Origin: Nitrospira sp.
Lineage (GTDB): Bacteria; Nitrospirota; Nitrospiria; Nitrospirales; Nitrospiraceae
Direction: 5' to 3'
Length of the DNA: 64,000 bases
Assembly: GCA_029194675.1 (NCBI GenBank)
Contig: JARFXP010000002.1
Span: 1,054,001 to 1,118,000 of the forward strand
Position numbers and translations under genes: made by a program. Every line of letters starts with the position of its first letter. The stretch's first letter is position 1. Below are positions 43,635 to 53,591 of this stretch, piece by piece. The notes under the pieces were generated by a model, which saw only the letters and a program-made list of their open reading frames with translations, did no database searches and was not told where the DNA came from.

Positions 43635-45308
43635 TTAGCTGGTAACCGCGCCTTCTGATGCGGACGAGACGTGTCTGGCATATTTCGCCATCACGCCAGA
43701 AGTATACCGTGGTACCGGTGGTTTCACCTTTTTCAGTCGAGCGAGGATTTCCTTCTGCGAAAGGGCTACGTCCAGGCGACGTTTGGGAATATCGAAGGTG
43801 ATGGCATCGCCGTTCTTGACCGCAGCGATGGGCCCGCCCTTAATGGCTTCAGGGGCTACGTGCCCGGCCATCAACCCATGTGTCGCTCCAGAGAATCGGC
43901 CGTCGGTAAGCAGCGCAACGGAGTTGCCGAGTCCGGCGCCGACGATCGCGGCTGTTACCCCTAACATCTCACGCATGCCCGGTCCACCTGACGGGCCTTC
44001 ATACCGAATGACGACGACATCACCTGGTTTGATTTGTCCCGCCTTGACCGCCACGAAGGCATCTTCCTCCCGGTCGTACACCTTGGCTCGTCCTTGGAAT
44101 TTCATCATCGAGTGGCCAGCCACCTTGACCACACAGCCCTTCGGTGCCAAGTTGCCCTTCAGAATGACAAGGCCGCCCGTCGGTTTAATGGGATGGGAGA
44201 GGGGACGCAGGACTTGTTGTTCGGGTGCTTCACGAGCCTGTGATGCCTCTTCACCGATTGTTCGACCTGTGACGGTGGGTTGATTCCCATGAAGGAGTCC
44301 TGCCTCCAGCAATCGCTTCGCCACCAGCGTTGTGCCGCCTGCCGCATAGAGATCGGCTGCAGCAAAGCGGCCGCCGGGTTTGAGGTCGGCGAGCAACGGG
44401 ACTTTGCGATTGATCTTGTCGAAGTCGTCGATGCTCAGCTTGATTCCGGACTCACGGGCAATGGCAAGGAGATGCAATATGGCGTTTGTCGAACCTCCTG
44501 TCGTGGCGACGGCGGCAATGGCATTCTCCAACGACTTGCGGGTGATAATCTGACGCGGGCGCAGATCCTGCTTCACGAGCTCCATCACCATCTTGCCGCA
44601 CTCATACGCAACATCGTCTTTCCGGCCATCCATGGCGGGAACCCCATTGAGACCCATCGGTGAAATGCCGAGGAATTCAAACGCAATGGCCATGGTATTG
44701 GCCGTGAACTGGCCTCCACAAGCTCCTGGCCCAGGGCACGCGTGATCTTCCAAGTCTTTCAGCTCGGCGTCTGTCATCTTTCCCGACGCATGTTTGCCGA
44801 CTGCTTCAAAGACATCCTGAATGGTCACATCATGCCCCTGAAATTTTCCCGGCATGATCGAGCCGCCGTAGAGCATGAGCGACGGCACGTTCAATCGAGC
44901 AAGGGCCATGACCGTCCCAGGAATCGTTTTGTCGCAACCCGACAGGGCGACGACGGCATCAAACAAATGTGCACGCGCAACGAGCTCGATCGAATCCGCG
45001 ATGACCTCGCGACTGATCAGGGACGCCTTCATCCCTTCCGTTCCCATCGAGATCCCATCGGATACCGCGATGGTGTTGTATTCGATCGGAGTTCCACCAG
45101 CGGCTCGAATGCCGGCCTTCACTCGTTCTGAAAGCCGCCGCAAGTGAAAATTACACGGCATGACCTCGATCCATGTATTGGCCACACCAACGAGAGGTTT
45201 CGACAGGTCGTCGTCCGTAAAGCCGACGGCTTTTAACATGGCCCTCGCCGGGGCCCGAGCTGGCCCACTCAAAAGATCATGGCTCTGAAGTTTCGCTTCT
45301 TTGTGCAT
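43635..45308 (-). CDS. ilvD: Dihydroxy-acid dehydratase
   Basis: A 557-residue iron-sulfur dehydratase that makes 2-oxo acids in valine, leucine and isoleucine synthesis. Cluster and metal ligands appear in GCDKTIPG near 117 and [16 protein letters not shown] near 185. The C-terminal swivelling domain contains [21 protein letters not shown]. The start is ATG 45308, with GGAAGGA just upstream. It starts 17 bases after the Spy-like gene in the same direction, an unusual pairing. Confidence 0.96.
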   Translation of the reverse strand: MHKEAKLQSHDLLSGPARAPARAMLKAVGFTDDDLSKPLVGVANTWIEVMPCNFHLRRLSERVKAGIRAAGGTPIEYNTIAVSDGISMGTEGMKASLISREVIADSIELVARAHLFDAVVALSGCDKTIPGTVMALARLNVPSLMLYGGSIMPGKFQGHDVTIQDVFEAVGKHASGKMTDAELKDLEDHACPGPGACGGQFTANTMAIAFEFLGISPMGLNGVPAMDGRKDDVAYECGKMVMELVKQDLRPRQIITRKSLENAIAAVATTGGSTNAILHLLAIARESGIKLSIDDFDKINRKVPLLADLKPGGRFAAADLYAAGGTTLVAKRLLEAGLLHGNQPTVTGRTIGEEASQAREAPEQQVLRPLSHPIKPTGGLVILKGNLAPKGCVVKVAGHSMMKFQGRAKVYDREEDAFVAVKAGQIKPGDVVVIRYEGPSGGPGMREMLGVTAAIVGAGLGNSVALLTDGRFSGATHGLMAGHVAPEAIKGGPIAAVKNGDAITFDIPKRRLDVALSQKEILARLKKVKPPVPRYTSGVMAKYARHVSSASEGAVTS

Positions 45309-45325
45309 GGTCCTTCCGGCTCGTG

Positions 45326-45973
45326 TCACTGTACAGACATGCCGCTGGGAGGGGTAGGCGACACACCTTCATGGGGATTCTTACCGTATGGGTAACCTCC
45401 ATGAGGATTGCCACCATGCGGATAGGCGCCATATGGCAGTGCGCCTCCATGCGGGGTGCCGGACCCCTTGTGCTGCTGCATCACCTTGTCATGCTCGGAG
45501 TTTTCCTTCGCACGTTGTTCTGGGGTCAGCAGACTCATCACCTCGCGACGTGTCTTGATGGAAGTCATCCGCAGGCCGACTTGCAAATCTTCGCTTTGCT
45601 TCAGCTTGGTTTCGATCGCGGCGAGATCGGATTTCTCTTCATCGGTTAGCGCTCTCAGTTCACGTTCCGCGATTTGGATATCGGCTTCGGCCTTGATACG
45701 GGCTTTGTCAAGATTGAGCTGGATATCCTTCAGTTTGGTGACCTGGTCGGCGGTGAGTCCGATGTCCTTTTCGTGTTTCAATAGATGGCGGATCAGGTGA
45801 CCGGTCCCGCTGTGCATCATCCCTTTACCATAGCCATGTCCTGCTCCAGCGCCATGCACGGCTCCACCATGGCCATAGCTCGGATCATTTGCCCAGAGGC
45901 TTGGTATGCCCACCATCAACAGACATGCCGACGTTATAGCAACACCAGCCGTGGTCTTGGTTATAGACGTCAT
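45326..45973 (-). CDS. Spy/CpxP-like periplasmic metal-binding protein
   Basis: A 215-residue secreted protein. A signal peptide (about 1-28) leads into a His/Gly-rich stretch ([18 protein letters not shown]). A Spy-type four-helix core with the LTXXQ-like motifs [10 protein letters not shown] and LLTPEQR lies at about 65-155. The tail repeats PHGG and YPYG units (about 170-205). Spy/CpxP-type proteins are periplasmic chaperones or metal-stress sensors. The His-rich ends suggest Cu, Ni or Zn binding. AAGGAGGAATTC precedes the ATG. Confidence 0.8.
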   Translation of the reverse strand: MTSITKTTAGVAITSACLLMVGIPSLWANDPSYGHGGAVHGAGAGHGYGKGMMHSGTGHLIRHLLKHEKDIGLTADQVTKLKDIQLNLDKARIKAEADIQIAERELRALTDEEKSDLAAIETKLKQSEDLQVGLRMTSIKTRREVMSLLTPEQRAKENSEHDKVMQQHKGSGTPHGGALPYGAYPHGGNPHGGYPYGKNPHEGVSPTPPSGMSVQ

Positions 45974-46080
45974 GAATTCCTCCTTGGTTGAGAGACCTCC
46001 AAGTCAAAGCTTGCCATAGCAGTCAGCGCAACGCAAGCGAGTCTGTCGACTCAAAACCATTGTCGACGCCGATTGTATTC

Positions 46081-47136
46081 TCAACGCCGTTGGGCACTGT
46101 AGAGAAGCTCCGTTCGCGGATCCGGATGCCGTTCCTTGCTCAAACGTTCATACAGTATCCGTTCATCTTCGCTGATACTGGCGGGCAGGACAATTTGCAA
46201 CGTCAGAAAAAGATCGCCATGCCCGCCTGTGGCGGAGGGAAGCCCCTTCCCCTTGAGCCGGAGTTTCCCGTCGGCCTTGCTGCCTGGTGGAACTTTGACT
46301 TTCACCGGCTCGGCTAAGGTGGGAGCGGTGACCTCTGCTCCAAGAATGGCTTCCCAAGGATAGATGGGCAGGGTGACATGTAAGTCCGAACCTTGCCGAC
46401 GAAAGATGGGATCGGAGGGAATGACCACGTGAAGATATAGGTCCCCGCGTTTTCCACCATTTGTTCCAGGCTGGCCCTTTCCGGCAACTCTGACGCGCGT
46501 TCCCTCTTGAACTCCAGCAGGAATCCGCACTTCTATGGTTTTGTATTCGGACATCATTCCGGTTCCCTGACAGGTCGCGCAAGATCGGCCGCGCACGGTA
46601 CCACTCCCTTGACAGGTCGAGCATGCCCGGGGTTCACGCAGATTTACACGTTTGGTGACACCGGTTAACACTTCACGCAATCCCAACTGGACTTCAGCCT
46701 CGATATCCTCTCCCGGCATTGCGGCATTGCGTCCGGCTCCGCCGCGTCCGCGGTTTCCGAAGAGGTTCTCAAAAAAATCGGAGAAATGCTCACTTCCGGA
46801 TTCGCCACTGCCTTGACTGGTGTGGCCTCCTTCGAACTCCCATGGTCCGCCAAACCCTTGTGTTCTGGCCTGCTGACGAGCTTTCTCGAAGGCTTGAGCT
46901 TGATCCCAATCAGCCCCGTACTGGTCATACTTCTTCCGCTTATCCGGGTCAGTCAGAACCTCCTGTGCCTCGTTGAGCTCCTTAAATTTCTTTTCCATCT
47001 CGACCTTCTTTGCACCCGCGTGGAGATCGGGATGATACTGACGGGCCAGGCGTCGAAAAGCCTTTTTGATATCGTCAGTCGAGGCGGTTCTGGGGACGCC
47101 CAGGATGTGATAGTAATCGCGTGGAGTAGTTGCCAT
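46081..47136 (-). CDS. DnaJ-family co-chaperone with half zinc finger
   Basis: A 351-residue J-domain protein. The J domain ([24 protein letters not shown] at about 35-37) is followed by a Gly/Phe region. A short zinc finger carries only two CXXCXGXG motifs (CSTCQGSG and CATCQGTG at about 176-198) where DnaJ has four. C-terminal substrate domains follow ([22 protein letters not shown]). The layout is intermediate between DnaJ and CbpA. It stimulates DnaK. No dnaK or grpE is adjacent. Confidence 0.88.
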   Translation of the reverse strand: MATTPRDYYHILGVPRTASTDDIKKAFRRLARQYHPDLHAGAKKVEMEKKFKELNEAQEVLTDPDKRKKYDQYGADWDQAQAFEKARQQARTQGFGGPWEFEGGHTSQGSGESGSEHFSDFFENLFGNRGRGGAGRNAAMPGEDIEAEVQLGLREVLTGVTKRVNLREPRACSTCQGSGTVRGRSCATCQGTGMMSEYKTIEVRIPAGVQEGTRVRVAGKGQPGTNGGKRGDLYLHVVIPSDPIFRRQGSDLHVTLPIYPWEAILGAEVTAPTLAEPVKVKVPPGSKADGKLRLKGKGLPSATGGHGDLFLTLQIVLPASISEDERILYERLSKERHPDPRTELLYSAQRR

Positions 47137-47213
47137 ACGTGCTCTGAGACGAGAAACGCGATGGTACGGATCAGCTTACGGAGTATAGAAACGGTTTGCA
47201 AGGGCCGAAGGGG

Positions 47214-48149
47214 TCAACGAGCGGTCGAAGTTTTCGCCCGGGCCATAAGTTTACAGTAGGAGCAGGTCTCGGCCGTAGTCGGTTGGCCACAGCTGGAACA
47301 GGGGTGCAGTGACGAGCGATCTTTTTCCGCAACGGTCGTGGGTGTCTCGGTCGTGAGAGACTTTTCAAGAAACCCCCAGTAAAACATCTGCTTGGTGCCG
47401 GGCGACTCGGTTTCCAGGCGATTCAAAACCTCCTTATAGAGGAGCGTGCGCGCTCCTTGCGCCATTGGACACTCCTCAACAACATAGTCGATCTTATTCA
47501 GGACGCAATAGGCTGCCAATTCGCGCTCAGTCAAGCGATACAGAGGCTTCACTTTCTTGGCGAATCCATCGACGGAGGCGGGAAGGCTGGGACCTTGTTT
47601 TTCAAGGTATTCGGTCTGCCAATGCAGCACGTTTCCGAGCAGCCGAGCCGCTTCATCATCCAAATTATGTCCCGTCGCCATGACATCGTACCCATGCCGG
47701 ATTGCCGCATGGTTGAATTGATAGCGTTTGATCGTGCCGCATGTCGAGCAAGTCGGACGGTGGGCCATGATGGCCAGCTCGCGAATGCCGGCGCCTTCTT
47801 CTCGGTCGACCGTATGAACATGGAGCACGGCGCCGTATCCTGCGGCCACGGTTTCGGAAAAGTGCACGACTCTTTCTCGTGATGATTCGGAATAGCCTCC
47901 GATCCCGAGGTTCACATACAGCGCATCGGTCTTATAGCCCAACTTCAGAAGAATATCCCAGAGAGCCAAACTATCCTTGCCGCCTGAAACGGCGACAAGG
48001 AGACGGTCAGTTTTTTCGAACATCTTCTGAGATCGAATCGCTTTGTGTACCTGGTCGTACACAAAACTGTTAAAGCAATTCTTGCAGAATGCTGCATGGT
48101 GGCGGGGTAACTTGAGGACTGCTTTGGTCTTACATTTCGTACAGTTCAT
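47214..48149 (-). CDS. ttuA: TtuA-like tRNA 2-thiolation enzyme
   Basis: A 311-residue PP-loop sulfurtransferase. The N-terminal zinc ribbon starts MNCTKC with a second CKNC pair near residue 22. The PP-loop VAVSGGKDSLA is near 51. The cluster cysteines are in PTCSTCGTIKRY and in EECPMAQGAR, and the C-terminal zinc site is CSSCG with CSYC. This Cys pattern matches TtuA, which thiolates U54 of tRNA, rather than TtcA. The start at 48149 gives the zinc ribbon first, and ATG 48161 is possible. Confidence 0.82.
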   Translation of the reverse strand: MNCTKCKTKAVLKLPRHHAAFCKNCFNSFVYDQVHKAIRSQKMFEKTDRLLVAVSGGKDSLALWDILLKLGYKTDALYVNLGIGGYSESSRERVVHFSETVAAGYGAVLHVHTVDREEGAGIRELAIMAHRPTCSTCGTIKRYQFNHAAIRHGYDVMATGHNLDDEAARLLGNVLHWQTEYLEKQGPSLPASVDGFAKKVKPLYRLTERELAAYCVLNKIDYVVEECPMAQGARTLLYKEVLNRLETESPGTKQMFYWGFLEKSLTTETPTTVAEKDRSSLHPCSSCGQPTTAETCSYCKLMARAKTSTAR

Positions 48150-48211
48150 CGCTCGGATCATACGGCGTAGCCGAGGTGATTGCAAATCGGTACCGCCACG
48201 GCATGAAGCGA

Positions 48212-48241
48212 GATGCTGAACGATCGGATGCTGAACGATCG
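48212..48241. repeat. Tandem 15-bp duplication
   Basis: GATGCTGAACGATCG occurs twice head to tail (48212-48226, 48227-48241), just upstream of the TtuA-like gene. It is probably a replication-slippage duplication. Confidence 0.8.
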
Positions 48242-48403
48242 AATTGGGCAAGCACCAGTGTCACAAACCAAAAAAAATCTCCTGCACGATTGATCTCCGA
48301 ATCATGATCCGCTATGAAGATACTGGTGGGAGAGGAGCTATAAAAAGGCGGTAGGGGTAAGGGGCGAAGAGCTATAAGTTTACATAATATCTCTTATCAG
48401 ACT

Positions 48404-49093
48404 ATGACATTTGAGCTACTCGGCCGTGTGCATAAAGAACTTTCAATTACCGGACAGGCGATCTACGAGACTATTCTCTCGATTTCTGAACTGGTCAACC
48501 GAAAGGTTCAGGTTATTCGTCTCCATTGGCAGGCTTCCATTTTGCTGCAGCAAATTGACGATGTCACTGCCAAAGTCGGCCAACAAATCGTTGCGCAGGT
48601 TTCTGAGCGACTGCTATACCAGAATCACCCCGATTCAGTTGTCGGTGCAATCGATCAGATGCTTGCTGCTACCACTTCACGCGTTCAAGAGTTGAAGCAA
48701 TCGTTGAAGGAGGTTGATGCCCAGATACGTGATCTCAAAATCGAGACGGTCCATCAGGACCTGCTCTCCCTCCAACGTGATTTGGCGCTTCGTTCTGGAG
48801 GGATTGAACGGTTGACCATCGTTCGAGGCGCTGCCGCGGCCGGACAGCCGCTCAGTGCGCTCCCACTCTATTCCTCTTCCTCCGCTTACGTGGTCGTGGT
48901 ATTTCGAGGGCCTTTTCTGTTGGCTCCAACCAACGATCTCCTCTTCCGACCCGGTGACATCGTGGTCTTGATCGGTGCTCAAGCCGAACTCGATCAACTC
49001 GTCTCATGGTTTACCGGTCAACGCCCCCTGACAACGTCGCTCACAAGATCGGCCTATGAGAGTAGGCACACCGACAGAGATCGGCTACAATAA
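48404..49093 (+). CDS. Coiled-coil protein with RCK_C (TrkA-C) domain
   Basis: A 229-residue soluble protein. Residues 1-125 are helical, with heptad-like stretches (VQELKQSLKEVDAQIRDLK). Residues about 130-210 match an RCK_C/TrkA-C ligand domain: GGIERLTIVRGAAAAGQPLSALPLY, NDLLFRPGDIVVLIGAQAELDQL. RCK_C domains bind small ligands such as cyclic dinucleotides or ions and normally belong to K+ channels or transporters, but no membrane helix is present. It is 6 bases upstream of an HtrA protease gene, so they are co-expressed. Confidence 0.68.
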   Translation: MTFELLGRVHKELSITGQAIYETILSISELVNRKVQVIRLHWQASILLQQIDDVTAKVGQQIVAQVSERLLYQNHPDSVVGAIDQMLAATTSRVQELKQSLKEVDAQIRDLKIETVHQDLLSLQRDLALRSGGIERLTIVRGAAAAGQPLSALPLYSSSSAYVVVVFRGPFLLAPTNDLLFRPGDIVVLIGAQAELDQLVSWFTGQRPLTTSLTRSAYESRHTDRDRLQ

Positions 49094-49099
49094 CACTCG

Positions 49100-50491
49100 A
49101 TGTCAGCTGTCGCATTCCCACGATCACGCGTTCTGCTCGCTTGTGGTTCTCTCCTCTTTTCCTGTGTCATAGGCGGCGGCCGAGCCGAGGCATTATCGGC
49201 CGACTCACCCGGCCTTCGTATGCTAGAGGAGATCCAGACCGTCATTACAGAACTTGCGGAACAGACCAAACCTTCCGTCGTGAACCTGTTTCCCATCACC
49301 AGAGCAGGTAGGCTTCGCGGAGGGCCCGGCGAGCGTACGCCGAATGCGTCAGGTTCCGGCTCGGGCCTGATTGTCGACGATGAAGGCCACATTGTGACGA
49401 ACAACCATGTGATCGGCGATGCGACTGAAATCGAAGTGCGGTTTTCCGATAAGACGATGCTCAAGGCTCATGTGATCGGTAAAGATCCGGATACCGATTT
49501 AGCGGTGCTCAAAGTAAACACTGATCGACGGCTGCCCAGTGCTCGCTTCGGTGATTCTGCCGGCGTCAAGGTCGGCCAATGGGTGTTGGCCGTCGGGAAT
49601 CCGTTCGGGCTGGACCAGACCGTGACGCTCGGTGTGGTCAGCGGCATTGGTCGCGAAAACATCAACCTTTCACGGTATGAAAACTTCATTCAGACCGACG
49701 CCTCGATTAACCCTGGAAATTCCGGGGGGCCGCTCTTTAACCTCCGAGGTGAGGTGATCGGTATCAATACGGCGATCATCAATTTTGCCCAAGGTATTGG
49801 ATTCGCCATTCCCTCGAATATGGCCAAGCAGGTTATCGAGCAGTTACTGGCCAAGGGCAAGGTCATGCGGGGTTGGCTCGGGGTCGGAATTCAGCCGCTG
49901 ACGGCTGACTTGGCGAAACAATTCGGAGTGGCTGAAGGCGAAGGAGTACTGGTGAACGAAGTGTTCGAGAAAGACCCTGCAGCCCTGGCTGGGATCAAAC
50001 CGGGCGATGTCATCGTCAGGATCGACGGTGTCGTCGTTGATTCACCGAATAAACTGTCTCGTCTCATCGCGACGGTGACTCCGGGCGCGAAGTCAAAGAT
50101 AGAAATAGTCCGGGATCTGAAACGCTTGACGATGGACGTGCCCCTCACCGAGCGGCGGGATACCTCTGTTGTTGCATCGATTCCTCAACCAGAGGAGAAG
50201 CTAGGAGTCAGACTTGGTCTTGACCTCCAAGACTTGACGGCCGCCCTGTCGGAGCGGTTCAAGCTCGGTGAGGCGAAAGGCGTGCTGATTGCAAAGGTTG
50301 AACCCAACAGCCTTGCTCAAGCCGAAGGCCTCCGCGAAGGCGACCTCATCAAAGAAGTCAATCGCATGGAAGTGTCCTCCGTAGTAGAATTTAGGTCAGC
50401 GATTGCGCGGTTCAGGCGTGGCGATGCATTGTTGCTCCGTGTACTTCGTGAAAACCACGCATTTTATGTCGTGCTTAAACCCTCCGACTGA
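49100..50491 (+). CDS. HtrA/Do-type periplasmic serine protease
   Basis: A 463-residue DegP/MucD-type protease. A signal peptide spans about 1-32. The trypsin-like domain carries the triad His103 (TNNHVIG), Asp133 (DTDLAVLKV) and Ser about 209 (GNSGGPLF). Two PDZ domains follow, about 265-355 (GWLGVGIQPL, GIKPGDVIVRIDG) and 370-460 (GVRLGLDLQDL, LREGDLIKEVN). It degrades or refolds damaged envelope proteins. It follows the RCK_C protein gene closely, and its stop is 5 bases from the converging EF-G-like gene. Confidence 0.93.
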   Translation: MSAVAFPRSRVLLACGSLLFSCVIGGGRAEALSADSPGLRMLEEIQTVITELAEQTKPSVVNLFPITRAGRLRGGPGERTPNASGSGSGLIVDDEGHIVTNNHVIGDATEIEVRFSDKTMLKAHVIGKDPDTDLAVLKVNTDRRLPSARFGDSAGVKVGQWVLAVGNPFGLDQTVTLGVVSGIGRENINLSRYENFIQTDASINPGNSGGPLFNLRGEVIGINTAIINFAQGIGFAIPSNMAKQVIEQLLAKGKVMRGWLGVGIQPLTADLAKQFGVAEGEGVLVNEVFEKDPAALAGIKPGDVIVRIDGVVVDSPNKLSRLIATVTPGAKSKIEIVRDLKRLTMDVPLTERRDTSVVASIPQPEEKLGVRLGLDLQDLTAALSERFKLGEAKGVLIAKVEPNSLAQAEGLREGDLIKEVNRMEVSSVVEFRSAIARFRRGDALLLRVLRENHAFYVVLKPSD

Positions 50492-50496
50492 AGATT

Positions 50497-52599
50497 TCAG
50501 TGGGCCGTGGCGGCTTGTCCTTCCGCCTTATGTCGCTCGATGACCCGTGCAGCCAACTCTCGTGGCACTTCATCATACTGCGCGAAATCCATGACATAGC
50601 TGCCCCGTCCCCCGGTCATGGCGTTGAGGGCCGTCGCATATCGAAGCAGCTCAGCAAGCGGAACCAACGCTGTAATTTGTTCCGCATGGTCTTGCGCGTT
50701 CACAGCCACGATCCGCCCCCGTCGGGCGCTCAAGTCGCCCATGACAGCTCCGACCGCGTCGGTCGGTGTATCGATTTCGATCGTCATGACAGGCTCAAGT
50801 AACACCGGATGCGCCGTCTCGATCGCTTTCTTGAAGGCCATCGATCCCGCGATCTTGAACGACATCTCAGATGAATCAACTACATGATAGGATCCGTCAT
50901 AGACGGCCACCTGCACATCAACGACCGGAAAGCCGCTCAACGGTCCATCCTGCATGGCTTCGATGACCCCTTTTTCAACGGCGGGAATAAAATTTCGAGG
51001 AATCGCTCCTCCGACCACGCGATTCTCAAATGCATACCCGTTACCGCGCGGGAGCGGCGCCACTTCAAGCCAGCAATCGCCGTATTGTCCGTGCCCGCCG
51101 GTTTGCTTCTTGTACTTGCCCTGTGCCTGTGATTTCGTCTTGAGCGTTTCTCGGTATGGGACCTTCGGTGTATGTAAGACGACATCGGCTCCGAACTTTC
51201 GATGGAGCTTCTCGAGCGCCAAATCGATATGGAACTGCCCCATGCCGCTGAGCACCATTTCCTTGGTTTCGGCATTGCGCGCAAATTCCAGCGTAGGGTC
51301 TTCTTCGATGAGCTTGTGAAGGCCAAGACTTACCTTATCGATGTCCGTCTTGGACTTGGCTTCAATCGCGAACGACAGGATCGGCTTTGGTAGGCTCAGC
51401 ATGGGGTAACAGATGGGAGCATTTTCCTGACACAACGTGTCACCGGTATGCGTGTCTTTGAGTTTTCCGATGGCCACGATCTCTCCCCCTCTTGCAGAGT
51501 CGATGGCCGTGTGACGTTTGCCCAAGACCGTGTAGAAATGGCCGAGTTTCTCCCGCACATGTTTTGAAGCATTCAGCACGGTCGCATCGGCATGGATTGT
51601 TCCCGACAAGACCCGGCAATAGGACAACCGACCGATGAATGGGTCTATGATCGTCTTAAGGACATAGGCTGAAAACGGTTCCTGCTGACTCCCCTTCCGT
51701 TCACACACTTCATGAGTCTCTGGGTGGATCCCTTGCCATGGATGAGCCAGGCCACGCTCGGAGGGGGCCGGCAATAAGGTCACAATGGCGTCCAGCAGAG
51801 ACCAGACTCCTACATTCTGGGTTGAGGAGCCGGCATACACGGGAAGAAATTGATTTGTGTGGATGTCGCGGCGGAGCCCTTGTAGGAGATCTTCCTGGCT
51901 TAAATCGCCCTGAGTCAAGTAGGTCTCCAATAAAGTTTCCCCGCTCTCCGCGACTGCCTCCACGAGCTGCTTGCGCGCTCCGCTGAGAACTCTTTCCAGG
52001 TCACTTGAAATCGGGAGGTGTTCGACTTGGGCGGAACTCGGTCCAGACCGCACAAGCTTCTCATGCCGCACATCAATGACACCGTGCAAATTCACGCCAG
52101 GGTTGACCGGCACCGTCATAGGGATGGGAGCACGAACAAGCTGCTGGCGGCAGATCTCCAGAACGTTCTCGAACGAGGCGCCTTCCTTATCAAGTCCGTT
52201 CACGAACACGAGACAAGGAAGATCCAATTCTTTAATTCTCGCCCACAGTCGTGCCAGCTCCGTCCTCACCCCCATGGTTCCGCTCAGAAGCAGAATGACC
52301 GCATCAACGGCCTGCAGGGCGGCAAGCGGTTCTCCAAGAAGATCAAGGGCGCCCGGAGGGTCAATTAAATTGATGCTGGTGTGATTCCACGAGAACTGAA
52401 GGAGACTGGTGCTTGTCGAATTACGATGGCGAAGCTCTTCCGGCTCGAAATCAGAAACGGTAGTACCCTGTGTCACAGAACCGAGCATGGGGATCGCTCC
52501 ACCGGTATACAGCAGGGCCTCACTGAGCGAGGTCTTTCCCGCGCCGGCACTGGATACGATCGCCACGTTTCTGACGGGCTCCAGACGGGCTGTTTCCAT
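50497..52599 (-). CDS. EF-G-like translation factor GTPase with altered motifs
   Basis: A 700-residue EF-G paralogue with all five EF-G domains. The P-loop SSAGAGKTSL is intact. The switch II motif reads DPPGALDL, so the His that catalyses GTP hydrolysis in EF-G (DTPGHVDF) is Ala. The NKxD base motif reads NGLD. Domain IV and V motifs are present (GHGQYGDCWLEV, SARRGRIVAVNAQDHAE). AAGGAGGGTAGACT precedes the ATG. It resembles FusA2-type proteins of unknown role and is not the main EF-G. Confidence 0.87.
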   Translation of the reverse strand: METARLEPVRNVAIVSSAGAGKTSLSEALLYTGGAIPMLGSVTQGTTVSDFEPEELRHRNSTSTSLLQFSWNHTSINLIDPPGALDLLGEPLAALQAVDAVILLLSGTMGVRTELARLWARIKELDLPCLVFVNGLDKEGASFENVLEICRQQLVRAPIPMTVPVNPGVNLHGVIDVRHEKLVRSGPSSAQVEHLPISSDLERVLSGARKQLVEAVAESGETLLETYLTQGDLSQEDLLQGLRRDIHTNQFLPVYAGSSTQNVGVWSLLDAIVTLLPAPSERGLAHPWQGIHPETHEVCERKGSQQEPFSAYVLKTIIDPFIGRLSYCRVLSGTIHADATVLNASKHVREKLGHFYTVLGKRHTAIDSARGGEIVAIGKLKDTHTGDTLCQENAPICYPMLSLPKPILSFAIEAKSKTDIDKVSLGLHKLIEEDPTLEFARNAETKEMVLSGMGQFHIDLALEKLHRKFGADVVLHTPKVPYRETLKTKSQAQGKYKKQTGGHGQYGDCWLEVAPLPRGNGYAFENRVVGGAIPRNFIPAVEKGVIEAMQDGPLSGFPVVDVQVAVYDGSYHVVDSSEMSFKIAGSMAFKKAIETAHPVLLEPVMTIEIDTPTDAVGAVMGDLSARRGRIVAVNAQDHAEQITALVPLAELLRYATALNAMTGGRGSYVMDFAQYDEVPRELAARVIERHKAEGQAATAH

Positions 52600-52680
52600 A
52601 GTCTACCCTCCTTGTTAAGTCGGGATTTAGGCCATTCGCTTCCTCATATTGCTCGGGGCCGTTGGTTCGGCCGGCAGATT

Positions 52681-53406
52681 TCAGAGGCGCTCGCACTCAT
52701 TGCTTTGTCCTGTCATCCATCCTTCGTCGGCAAAGCTCACGTACCGACCATCTCCAATAATCAGATGGTCCAATACGCGGATCCCCAACAGTTTGCCTGC
52801 CGTTGCGAGTCGATCGGTCAGTTGCCGATCCTCCGGGCTTGGAGTCGGATCTCCGCTGGGATGATTGTGAAGAAAAATGACGGCGGCGGCCGATTCACGC
52901 ACCGCGAGCGCAAAGACTTCACGTGGATGCACAATGCTGAGCGTGAGGCTTCCCTCTGAGACCGTGGCCTCTCTGATCACGATATTTTTTGCGTCCAGCA
53001 GCACAACTTTGAAAAGTTCGTGCTTCACATCGCGGAGTGCAGGGTGAAAATGTTTGAACAGATCCGCACTTGAGGAAATACGAGTGCCGGTGGACATTGG
53101 AACGGCCAGCGACCGTCGCCCCAATGCCAATGCAGCCTTGAGTTGGGCTGCCTTGGCGGGACCAACACCGGGGATGGCGCAGAGTTCTTTAGTGCCGCAG
53201 GCCGCCAACCCTCTCAGCCCACCTACCCGGTCGAGGAGTTCGATGGCTACTTGTACGGCGGACGAATCGCGGCGGCCGGTTCTCAGGAGGATGGCGAGAA
53301 GATGGGCGTCGGATAAGGCCTCAGATCCCTTGGCAAGAAGACGCTCACGTGGACGTTCGGTTTTTGGCCAGTATGCAATCCCTTTTCTCGGTCCCGTGTC
53401 TGCCAC
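52681..53406 (-). CDS. radC: RadC-family JAB-domain protein
   Basis: A 241-residue protein. The N-terminal helical domain contains a helix-hairpin-helix (GLAACGTKELCAIPGVGPAKAAQL), and the C-terminal JAB metal site has FLHNHPSGDPTPSPED and the downstream LLGIRVLDHLIIGDGRYVSF. GTG 53406 is chosen: GAGGG lies about 7 bases upstream, and the longer frame has no support. Despite its name, the role of RadC proteins in DNA repair is doubtful. JAB folds are often peptidases. Confidence 0.88.
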   Translation of the reverse strand: MADTGPRKGIAYWPKTERPRERLLAKGSEALSDAHLLAILLRTGRRDSSAVQVAIELLDRVGGLRGLAACGTKELCAIPGVGPAKAAQLKAALALGRRSLAVPMSTGTRISSSADLFKHFHPALRDVKHELFKVVLLDAKNIVIREATVSEGSLTLSIVHPREVFALAVRESAAAVIFLHNHPSGDPTPSPEDRQLTDRLATAGKLLGIRVLDHLIIGDGRYVSFADEGWMTGQSNECERL

Positions 53407-53529
53407 GAAAACCCTCAGATGACAAAAAATTGACGGTCTGGACGCTTTTGTACCGACAAATAAGTGAAAATTACCCGCCTGAGGCAAATACGTAATTCAT
53501 AACTCGTTGAAATATTGAAATACGACAAA

Positions 53530-53546
53530 TTGGTGCAGCTCTTGCT
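53530..53546 (+). promoter_or_regulatory. Candidate sigma-54 promoter of the zinc-ribbon gene
   Basis: TTGGTGC-AGCTC-TTGCT carries the -24 GG (53532-53533) and -12 GC (53544-53545) exactly 10 bases apart and a consensus TTGCT -12 box. Transcription would begin near 53557, 35 bases before the gene. Confidence 0.55.
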
Positions 53547-53591
53547 TAACTTTACCGACAGCTGTGAACGTAACCACCTTGGGAGGGATCA

